Shown in pieces: positions 1-5,861 of a stretch of 6,933 bases of DNA (position 1 is the stretch's first letter; each line of letters begins with the position of its first letter). The translations under genes and the position numbers were made by a program. The notes beneath the pieces were generated by a model. That model had not been told where the DNA came from. It made no database searches and was given only the letters and a program-made list of their open reading frames with translations. This DNA comes from Bacteroidales bacterium (lineage in GTDB: Bacteria > Bacteroidota > Bacteroidia > Bacteroidales > NBLH01), in the NCBI GenBank assembly GCA_026988445.1, contig JALSLF010000580.1, positions 1-6,933 of the forward strand, in the 5' to 3' direction.

Positions 1-439
1 TTTTTTGTAAAACTAAATCTTTTGTCTTAAAAAATTCAATGTCTTGATTTAGTTTTTCTGCAAGTGCGTTAAGTGCTTCAACATTTGAAGCAAGAAATTC
101 AGCACTTTCAACATTATCTTGTGTTACGGTATTTAATTGTTGAATGGCTTTATTAATTTGTTCAGTACCTGCTTTTTCTTCCATGCCGGAATTAGCAATT
201 TCTTGAACAAGTTGAGCTGTTTTTTCTAAAAGTTCACCTGACTTTTGGGCAATACTAAAACTTTTACTGTTTAAAGCATCAATTTCATTAGCTGCTTTTT
301 CCATATTGTTTTGTGCCAGCTCTATTGAAAATTTTTGAAAACGGACAGCTGAAACAATAATCAAAATTATAGGGGGTATTAAAATACTCAAAATGATAAT
401 TAGTAAAATTTGGTTCTTTATAGAGCCGGACTTTTTCAT
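1..439 (-). CDS. Membrane-anchored mini-MCP (C-terminal MCP helix only), 3' end outside window
   Basis: The frame is open from an ATG at 439 to the window edge and gives 146 residues with no stop. Residues 1-8 are basic. Residues 10-32 form one strongly hydrophobic membrane segment interrupted by a Pro-Pro pair at 22-23. From about residue 47 the protein matches the C-terminal (ascending) helix of the MCP cytoplasmic domain: AANEIDAL, then KSGELLEK, TAQLVQEI, GTEQINKAIQQL and finally DIEFFK near 138, which normally lies close to the MCP C-terminus. No periplasmic sensor domain, HAMP, descending helix or recognisable hairpin tip lies between membrane segment and helix. MCPs usually exceed 350-500 residues and need the tip to bind CheA and CheW. 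The gene starts 78 nt after cheW on the same strand, so it is probably the last or a late gene of the operon. Family membership is well supported; its role as receptor, scaffold or decoy is unknown. A further domain could follow beyond the edge. Confidence 0.8.
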   Translation of the reverse strand, partial: MKKSGSIKNQILLIIILSILIPPIILIIVSAVRFQKFSIELAQNNMEKAANEIDALNSKSFSIAQKSGELLEKTAQLVQEIANSGMEEKAGTEQINKAIQQLNTVTQDNVESAEFLASNVEALNALAEKLNQDIEFFKTKDLVLQK

Positions 440-461
440 AAGTCAAAAGTTAAGTTACTGT

Positions 462-478
462 TGCATTAGCTTAATGCA
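462..478 (-). other. Short perfect inverted repeat in the cheW-MCP gap
   Basis: TGCATTA and TAATGCA are exact reverse complements separated by 3 nt, giving a 7-bp stem between the cheW stop and the mini-MCP start. No T-run follows on the minus strand, so it does not look like an intrinsic terminator. It could be an RNA hairpin in the leader of the MCP-like gene, an mRNA processing site, or an operator. The perfect symmetry is visible in the sequence; any function is inference. Confidence 0.35.
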
Positions 479-517
479 CAAATATCAGCAGAAATAATTT
501 TTACAATTACCGATATT

Positions 518-1000
518 TTAGCTAAATTCCTCCATAGTACTTTTTATTTCGGTATTAAACATTTTATCCATATCAAGTACCATGATAAATTGTTCTTTGT
601 ATTTAATAATTCCGGTAACAAAATCCGATTTAAACTTAATTCCAACGCTCAAAGGCGGTAAAATTTCTTTTTCATCAACTTCAATTACGTCATGAACCGA
701 ATCAACAATGGCTCCCACATCGGTAATATCTCCATCAATCATTACTTGTAAAACCAAAATGCTGGTTTCTTTGGTATAATCAGAAATGGGGAAGTCAAAT
801 TTCATTTTAATATCCATTACCCCCAGTACACTTCCGCGTAAATTGATAACACCTTTTAAATATTCCGGAGATTTTGGCACTTTGGTTATAGGAACAAGTT
901 CCAGAATGTTTAAAACTTTACTTACATGAACTGCAAATCGTTCGTTATGCAATTGAAATGTTAAATATGAATTGGTAATTTGTATCTCCTCGTTTGCCAT
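518..1000 (-). CDS. cheW: CheW-type chemotaxis adaptor
   Basis: This is a 160-residue single-domain CheW, close to the family's usual length. CheW is a cytoplasmic adaptor that links the CheA P5 domain to the receptor tip in signalling arrays. The family pattern is plain: the start of the fold at SYLTFQL (residues 11-17), KVPKSPEYLKGVINLRG ending at 56, then a modified LGVMDIK stretch where most CheW proteins have a Pro-Val-Ile-Asp sequence, then GAIVDSVHDVIEV (96-108) and the closing FIMVLDMDKMF strand (138-148). I chose the ATG at 1000 over an in-frame TTG at 1006, because the ATG product begins MANEE and TTG adds only two residues. The start lies 8 nt after the cheA stop, consistent with coupled translation. 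Nothing indicates degeneration. Confidence 0.93.
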   Translation of the reverse strand: MANEEIQITNSYLTFQLHNERFAVHVSKVLNILELVPITKVPKSPEYLKGVINLRGSVLGVMDIKMKFDFPISDYTKETSILVLQVMIDGDITDVGAIVDSVHDVIEVDEKEILPPLSVGIKFKSDFVTGIIKYKEQFIMVLDMDKMFNTEIKSTMEEFS

Positions 1001-1008
1001 AATCAAAA

Positions 1009-3042
1009 TTAGTTTTTAAACGAAAATTCATTAATAATTTTGTTTGTATCTAATACTAATGCAATGGTTCCATCGCCAAGAATGGTTGCACCGGATATTA
1101 TTTCATGATTTTTATAAAGTTTTCCCAAAGGTTTTAAAACTGCCTGATATTCGCCAACAACATTATCAACCACCAAACCTATTTTTTTGTCTTCATACTT
1201 TACTAAAACCAATTGTTCTACCTTTAAAGGATTACCCGGAATATCAAATTCTTCGCGTAAATAATAAAAAGGTATTTGTTCACCGTCAACTACAACAATA
1301 TTGTTAAATGCATCTTTAAAAGTTTCGTGCTCGTAGGCATAAATTTTATTCACCAAGTTAAGGGGTAATACATATTTTGTATCACCAATTACAACTAATA
1401 ATCCATCAATTATAGATAAAGTTAGAGGTAATTTAATGGTAATGGTAGTTCCGATATTTTCTTTTGATTCTAATTCTACCGAACCTCGAATTTCATCAAT
1501 TTTGCGTTTTACCACATCCATTCCTACCCCGCGACCGGAAACATCGGTTACATTTTTAGCTGTTGAAAATCCGGGAATAAAAACCAAATCAAGGATTTCT
1601 CTTTCGGAGAGTTTTGCATCCGGTGCAATAATCTCTTTATCAATGGCTTTTTGTTTTACTTTTTCAAGGTCAATTCCGCGTCCGTCGTCTTGTATTTTAA
1701 TTACTACATTTGCACCTGAATAAAATGCTTTAAAATAAATCATTCCTTGTGGTGTTTTACCTTTTTTTATTCGCTCGTCCTCGGGTTCAATTCCATGATC
1801 AACACTGTTGCGGATAATATGCATTAGGGGGTCGGTTAAACCTTGTATGAGTGTTTTGTCAAGTTCCGTTTCAGCACCTTCGGTGATAAACTCTATGTTT
1901 TTATTAAATTCAGCAGATAAATCTCTAATGAGGCGGTGAAAACGCGTAAGCATGGTTTCAATAGGAATAAGCGAAATACTGAATGCAGTATCTCTTAATT
2001 GGCGGGTAATATTTTCTATATTTTCAGCCAGTAAATTTAATTCATAAACCTGATTTTCTTCGACATATAAACTAAGACTGGCTTGGGTAGTTACCAGTTC
2101 GGAAACCAAATTCATTAATTGGTCAATTTTATCGGAAGAAACACGAATACTTGAAATAATGTTTTCTTTGGTAAAAACTTTTAATTTTTCGTTAACATTA
2201 GCAACAACTGATTTTTTTTGATTGGCAATATCTTTAAGTAATGATTTGATTACAGCCGGGTCAAAGTGATTTTTCTTTTGATACAGTTCTTGAATTTTTT
2301 CAACGAAATCTTCATTTGCCAATGCATCAAAACTCGCAATTTTTTGTACTTCAATTTCACTTTCATCTTCTACAAAGATGAATACATCCTGAACTTCATT
2401 TAAACTAACATCGGTAACCATAAAAACTTCCCAGGCTGTATAACATTTTGATGGATTAAACCGTGAAAGCATTGGGATTTTATTCGTGCGCGGAAATACC
2501 AAACTTTTTGTTCCAAGAGAACATAATTCATCAATCAGATAAAGCGGATTTGTTCCATTGTCCATAATGGACTCGTTGGGTGCAAAATAAATATATATTG
2601 TTTGCAGATTACTTTTTGTTTCCTCTTCAAATTGATTATCTGTCGAAGTATTTGGCGTAGCTCCCTTTTTTTGTAAGATGGCACTTACTCTTTCAAGCAG
2701 AATTTCATGATTCTTTTTAATATGCTCATTATTTAAAGCATCTGCATTCAGTAAATTTCTCAGATGATCTACCGATGAAAAGGTAACACTTAATAAATCT
2801 TCGGTAACGGGAAGATTTCCATTACGAACTTCATCATAAATTGTTTCCAAATTATGTGTAAAATTACTTATATCTTCAAAGCCAAACATTCCGCCACCAC
2901 CTTTCAGCGAGTGCATAATTCTGAAAACTTCGGCTATAAGTTCGTTGTTTTTAATGTCTTGCTCAAGAGCTAAAACGGCAAGCTCCAGATTATTAATTAA
3001 ATCCGTTGCTTCTTCAATAAATTTTTTTTGAAAACTATCCAT
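1009..3042 (-). CDS. cheA: Chemotaxis histidine kinase CheA
   Basis: This 677-residue protein is a complete CheA, the cytoplasmic kinase that autophosphorylates on histidine and passes the phosphate to CheY. Domains in order: HPt (P1) at about 1-105 with the phospho-acceptor H44 in HSLKGGGG; a middle domain at about 146-234; P3 dimerisation helices at about 296-352; the P4 ATPase at about 355-540; and a CheW-like P5 at about 542-677. The kinase boxes are intact: N box DPLMHIIRNSVDHGIE (404-419), G1 DDGRGID (452-458), F box FIPGFSTA (488-495) and G2 GRGVGMD (503-509). No classical CheY-binding P2 is evident. The middle domain (FAPNE at 153, NPLYLIDEL at 165, DVFIFVEDE at 219) resembles a conserved segment found between P1 and P3 in a subset of CheA proteins. 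The ATG at 3042 opens directly into the HPt helix. The neighbours are cheY upstream and cheW downstream. Confidence 0.96.
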   Translation of the reverse strand: MDSFQKKFIEEATDLINNLELAVLALEQDIKNNELIAEVFRIMHSLKGGGGMFGFEDISNFTHNLETIYDEVRNGNLPVTEDLLSVTFSSVDHLRNLLNADALNNEHIKKNHEILLERVSAILQKKGATPNTSTDNQFEEETKSNLQTIYIYFAPNESIMDNGTNPLYLIDELCSLGTKSLVFPRTNKIPMLSRFNPSKCYTAWEVFMVTDVSLNEVQDVFIFVEDESEIEVQKIASFDALANEDFVEKIQELYQKKNHFDPAVIKSLLKDIANQKKSVVANVNEKLKVFTKENIISSIRVSSDKIDQLMNLVSELVTTQASLSLYVEENQVYELNLLAENIENITRQLRDTAFSISLIPIETMLTRFHRLIRDLSAEFNKNIEFITEGAETELDKTLIQGLTDPLMHIIRNSVDHGIEPEDERIKKGKTPQGMIYFKAFYSGANVVIKIQDDGRGIDLEKVKQKAIDKEIIAPDAKLSEREILDLVFIPGFSTAKNVTDVSGRGVGMDVVKRKIDEIRGSVELESKENIGTTITIKLPLTLSIIDGLLVVIGDTKYVLPLNLVNKIYAYEHETFKDAFNNIVVVDGEQIPFYYLREEFDIPGNPLKVEQLVLVKYEDKKIGLVVDNVVGEYQAVLKPLGKLYKNHEIISGATILGDGTIALVLDTNKIINEFSFKN

Positions 3043-3043
3043 A

Positions 3044-3059
3044 AGATAAATAATTATCT
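3044..3059 (-). other. A/T-rich inverted repeat just before the cheA start codon
   Basis: AGATAA and TTATCT are exact reverse complements with a 4-nt spacer, ending one base before the cheA ATG. If folded in the mRNA, the stem would overlap the ribosome-loading region. It is only six base pairs and mostly A-T, so the stem would be weak and may be chance in such A/T-rich DNA. Confidence 0.2.
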
Positions 3060-3077
3060 GTTAAATGCTTTTTTAAA

Positions 3078-3103
3078 CCGGATATCTATGCGTTTACATC
3101 CGG
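3078..3103 (-). other. Inverted repeat (hairpin candidate) between cheY and cheA
   Basis: CCGGAT and ATCCGG form an exact 6-bp arm pair with a 14-nt loop, in the middle of the 78-nt gap between the cheY stop and cheA start. The arms are G/C-rich against an A/T-rich background, so the hairpin stands out. On the minus strand it is followed by TTT and then a run of A, which is a poor terminator tail. A partial attenuator or an mRNA-stabilising stem that sets the CheY to CheA ratio is possible. Function is inferred only. Confidence 0.3.
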
Positions 3104-3120
3104 CAAATAAAATGTAAAAA

Positions 3121-3486
3121 TCAGCGCATTACTTTATTAATAGCAGCTAAAAGTTTTGCGGGTACAAAGGGTTTTATTATCCAGCCTGTAGCACCTGCTT
3201 CTTTTGCTTCTACTTTTTTGTCTCTTTGCGATTCTGTGGTCAGAAACAAAATTGGAATTCTTTTGTATTCTTCAATCTTGCGCACTTCACGTATAAGCTC
3301 AATTCCGTTCATATTCGGCATGTGCAAGTCGGTTAATAATAAGTCAATTTCTTTTCCGTCAAAATGTGGTAATGCATCGGTTCCGTCCGTAGCAATTATA
3401 ACATTATAGCCGGCATTTTCCAAGGTAAAGCTTACTACTTCCCTAATGCTTTCAGAATCATCTACAATTAAAATTGTTTTTGCCAT
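3121..3486 (-). CDS. cheY: CheY-like single-domain response regulator
   Basis: This 121-residue receiver domain is full length for CheY and has no output domain attached. The phosphorylation pocket is complete: acidic pair D9-D10, phospho-acceptor D53 in LLLTDLHMPNMNG, switch threonine T83 in FLTTES, and K105 in GWIIKPF. The residue at the usual Tyr/Phe switch position is W102. CheY accepts phosphate from CheA H44 and normally diffuses to an effector. With no flagellar gene in view, its target here is not evident; the STAS protein 28 nt upstream and the 599-residue protein are candidate partners. The ATG at 3486 is well placed, as the domain begins at residue 3. The downstream gap to cheA is unusually long for this operon and contains two inverted repeats. 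Confidence 0.95.
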   Translation of the reverse strand: MAKTILIVDDSESIREVVSFTLENAGYNVIIATDGTDALPHFDGKEIDLLLTDLHMPNMNGIELIREVRKIEEYKRIPILFLTTESQRDKKVEAKEAGATGWIIKPFVPAKLLAAINKVMR

Positions 3487-3505
3487 AACTAGTTTAAAAT
3501 TTTAT

Positions 3506-3859
3506 TTTTAAATTTTATAAAGTTTTAATAATGTTTAAAAAACCGGTTGTTTCCAGTAGTGTATTTAACTCACCTGATAGGTCTATGTTAAAATTAATTT
3601 GCTTTTTATGTTTTACACACGATTTTTTCATGGATAAAAGTAGTTGAATAGTTGACAAATCAATTACCGAAACATCATTTAGGTTAATTTCTATTTCATC
3701 ATAATTTTTTTCAATATCTTTAAATTTGCCGACAATTTCTTCCAAATTACCAATTCCTAAATCACCGGCAAGAAAAATTTTGGCTAGTTTTTCAGCCTTT
3801 TTCGGTTTTTGGATTTTAAATTTTATATCTCCCATCAGATTTACATTTTAAATTTTATA
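3506..3859. repeat. Three identical A/T-rich 14-mers around the STAS gene
   Basis: The plus-strand word TTTTAAATTTTATA occurs at 3506-3519 (over the STAS stop codon), 3814-3827 (inside its first codons) and 3846-3859 (upstream gap). Copies two and three also share the preceding A. The composition is low complexity, so chance is a serious alternative. I see no surrounding mobile-element structure. Confidence 0.3.
3515..3835 (-). CDS. Single-domain STAS protein (anti-anti-sigma-like)
   Basis: This 106-residue protein is one STAS domain, the fold of SpoIIAA-type anti-sigma antagonists and related signalling partners. Visible hallmarks are a first strand and turn (AKIFLAGDLGIGNLEEI, 18-34), a central strand (YDEIEINLNDVSVIDLST, 45-62) leading into helix IQLLLSMKK (63-71), then INFNIDLSGELNTLLETTGFLNII (80-103), matching the usual ending of the fold. 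The loop where regulated STAS proteins have Asp-Ser-Ser-Gly reads D59-L-S61-T62, so a phosphorylatable serine or threonine is retained but the glycine is not. It sits between the 599-residue protein (42 nt) and cheY (28 nt), so it is almost certainly co-expressed with the phosphorelay. No anti-sigma kinase or phosphatase gene is in the window. A role as output or array partner is inference. The ATG at 3835 is the natural start. Confidence 0.85.
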   Translation of the reverse strand: MGDIKFKIQKPKKAEKLAKIFLAGDLGIGNLEEIVGKFKDIEKNYDEIEINLNDVSVIDLSTIQLLLSMKKSCVKHKKQINFNIDLSGELNTLLETTGFLNIIKTL

Positions 3860-3877
3860 GGCACTGTATAATAACTT

Positions 3878-5677
3878 TTAGAAAAATTCGATATCGTCTT
3901 CGTCTTCCTCTTTTTTATGTTTTTCATTTTCTTCATTCATAATGTTGTCATGAATGTCTCTTTGACTTTCCATAGTATAACGCTCTTTTAAGCTTTCCAA
4001 ATTGTCATCTAATTTTAAAGAGTCTGAATCTGATTTTATAGCCAAATAAATATTATTCAGTTCAATGATGATTTCTTCAATTACCTGCTCAAAAAAATCA
4101 TAATATTTAACTTTTTCAATAGATGCCTGTATATTCATTGCCAATTGGTTGCCGAGTTCCTTGTTTTCATCAAGAATTTCTTTTACTTCCGAATTATCTT
4201 CATTCAAAACCTTCACTATTGAATAAATACTTTCGGCAATTCTATTGAGTTTATGCTTAAAGTCTTTTTCGTATTCTTCTGCAACAATAGTACCAATGGA
4301 ATAAAGCTCATCATTGACATCATCGTAATGACTTTTTATTAATTCTAAATCTTCTTGTACATTTTCGTTTATATCTTTAATTTGGTATTTTAATTTATCT
4401 AAACCTGGAATATTGGTATCTAAATTATCAATCATTTTAAAGATTTCGATAATTTGCTTCGATAACTGTTTGTTTTTACCGCTTAGTTTTTGTAATTCGC
4501 CATCAATTTCATCACAAGCAAGCTGGATATTGTTTATTCGATTGTTAAATTCTTCACCATCCGAAGAAAATTTGTTAATTAATTCAACGGCACGTTCTAG
4601 CTTTTTTTCAATTTCTTGAAAATGTGTTATTCCATAAGCCAAATTATGCTCCGAAAAGGCAGAACACATGTAGGCTATACTTTTCATATCTTCGCCTATT
4701 TCCAGAAAATTTTTTGTGATTTTTTCAATAGCTTCTTGATACTCTTGATTTGTATGAATTAATTGAGCTACCTGAACCGATGCAATATCTCTGATTTTTA
4801 AAAATTTTTTAGTATGACCTGCCAATTCTGCATTTTCATCCGAAAAATCAAAAGCATTTAATTCTTCAATAATTTCTTTATGTGTTTGCTGAACATGCTC
4901 CATCTTTTGGCGAATAATATCATGATATTGCAAATTAGTAACAATTTTACTAACATTCTCAAAATAATCTTCAGTTTTTTTTGCCAGCTCCGGCATTTGA
5001 ACAGATGCCTCCTGATGTTTTGCCGATAATATGATTACACTCGATTTAATTTGTTCCAGAAGTGTTTCTAATATAAGGTTTTGTTGTTCTTTTAAATTAT
5101 TAAAAAAATCAAAAACAGATTTTACTAATGCTTTTAATTTATTTATTTTCATCTCCAAATTATCATAAGCTTCTTTGGATGATTTTATATCTTTTATCAA
5201 TAAATCTATTTGATGTACATTTTTATCGTCTTTATGCAGGTAGGTAAGATTCAACTTTAAATTTGCCATCAAAAAATTTAAAGTCATTAAATTTTGATTG
5301 AAATTTTTAACAGGAATAAATACAGAGTTTAAACTTGATTGAATGTTGTCTAAAACTCTGGCGCCCGTAGTAACATAACCTATAAAATCATCTATCTGAA
5401 TTTTTAAACCGGTATGATATGAATCCAACTTACTTAATAAATAATTACGGTCTTTTCCTGCAAAAATTTCAAACAGCTTGGTAGCATTATTCGATATTTT
5501 TTCTGCTATTTTATAATTACCTTTCAGGCTATTGTTCAAGTTCAAAAAATCTTTTGCCGAAGACTCATTTAATGTAGTAATTTTTACATCAATGTCTGAA
5601 AGTAAAATAATTACATTTTTAATTGATTCTTTGCTTAAAGATAATGAGAATTTATCGTTATTAGTGTCCTTATTCAT
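3878..5677 (-). CDS. Large helical chemosensory-operon protein with two CheZ-like DxxxQ motifs
   Basis: This 599-residue cytoplasmic protein has no signal peptide or membrane segment and reads as almost entirely alpha-helical, rich in Lys, Glu, Asn, Ile and Leu. I do not recognise a named gene. Two segments stand out: LQYHDIIRQKMEHV (249-262) and VKYYDFFEQVIEEII (523-537). Each places Asp and Gln four residues apart (D253/Q257 and D527/Q531) after an aromatic residue, the same spacing as the catalytic D143/Q147 of the CheY-P phosphatase CheZ. A middle segment (IASVQVAQLIHTNQEYQ, 298-314) looks conserved. The C-terminus carries YTMESQRDIH (567-576) and an acidic tail ending DDIEFF, reminiscent of CheZ's acidic-hydrophobic CheY-docking tail. 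CheZ is only about 200-215 residues, so this is at most a distant, enlarged relative. It is the first gene of the operon. A phospho-CheY phosphatase or binding protein is my leading hypothesis; a structural coiled-coil scaffold is the alternative. The ATG at 5677 is the start. Confidence 0.75.
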   Translation of the reverse strand: MNKDTNNDKFSLSLSKESIKNVIILLSDIDVKITTLNESSAKDFLNLNNSLKGNYKIAEKISNNATKLFEIFAGKDRNYLLSKLDSYHTGLKIQIDDFIGYVTTGARVLDNIQSSLNSVFIPVKNFNQNLMTLNFLMANLKLNLTYLHKDDKNVHQIDLLIKDIKSSKEAYDNLEMKINKLKALVKSVFDFFNNLKEQQNLILETLLEQIKSSVIILSAKHQEASVQMPELAKKTEDYFENVSKIVTNLQYHDIIRQKMEHVQQTHKEIIEELNAFDFSDENAELAGHTKKFLKIRDIASVQVAQLIHTNQEYQEAIEKITKNFLEIGEDMKSIAYMCSAFSEHNLAYGITHFQEIEKKLERAVELINKFSSDGEEFNNRINNIQLACDEIDGELQKLSGKNKQLSKQIIEIFKMIDNLDTNIPGLDKLKYQIKDINENVQEDLELIKSHYDDVNDELYSIGTIVAEEYEKDFKHKLNRIAESIYSIVKVLNEDNSEVKEILDENKELGNQLAMNIQASIEKVKYYDFFEQVIEEIIIELNNIYLAIKSDSDSLKLDDNLESLKERYTMESQRDIHDNIMNEENEKHKKEEDEDDIEFF

Positions 5678-5821
5678 TTTGAAAAAAACAGTTTCGTATT
5701 AAAAAAAAATTACAGTGAATAAAAATACAAATTATTTCGTCATTTGAAAGAATTTTTGCGAAACTAAGGCTTATTTTTGTAAAAAAAGAAATATATCCTA
5801 TGTCTGTTTAAGATAAAACTT

Positions 5822-5829
5822 TATATTTG
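5822..5829 (+). promoter_or_regulatory. Candidate Bacteroidota -7 promoter element for the OmpH-like gene
   Basis: TATATTTG matches the Bacteroidota -7 consensus TAnnTTTG exactly and ends 32 nt before the ATG at 5862, which would give a leader of roughly 25 nt. I do not see a clear TTTG-type -33 element at the expected distance upstream, so the call rests on the -7 match and its position in a divergent intergenic region. Confidence 0.55.
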
Positions 5830-5861
5830 CCCAAATTTTTAAAACCTATTAATGTAAAATT

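Noticed and set aside
1001..1006. In-frame TTG at 1006 as the cheW start
   Set aside because: It adds only two residues before an ATG at 1000, whose product begins with a typical CheW N-terminus.
1044..1307. Plus-strand open frame of 87 codons opposite cheA
   Set aside because: It lies wholly inside cheA on the other strand, has no recognisable domain, and cheA is unambiguous there.
1436..1723. Plus-strand open frame of 95 codons opposite cheA
   Set aside because: It is antisense to the CheA kinase domain; its Ser/Pro/Thr-rich product looks like a frame shadow.
3218..3409. Plus-strand open frame of 63 codons opposite cheY
   Set aside because: It is antisense to the CheY receiver core, with no family resemblance or start context.
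4413..4619. Plus-strand open frame of 68 codons opposite the 599-residue gene
   Set aside because: It is antisense to a continuous helical coding region; the hydrophobic/Ser-rich product is what helical Lys/Glu/Asn codons give in reverse.
5701..5709. Run of nine A (minus-strand T) just upstream of the che operon as a terminator
   Set aside because: No inverted repeat precedes it on either strand; homopolymers are common in this A/T-rich DNA.
5759..5766. Possible minus-strand promoter TAGTTTCG for the che operon
   Set aside because: It has one mismatch to TAnnTTTG and no TTTG-like -33 element at the right distance; it is the best candidate I found in the intergenic region but too weak to annotate.
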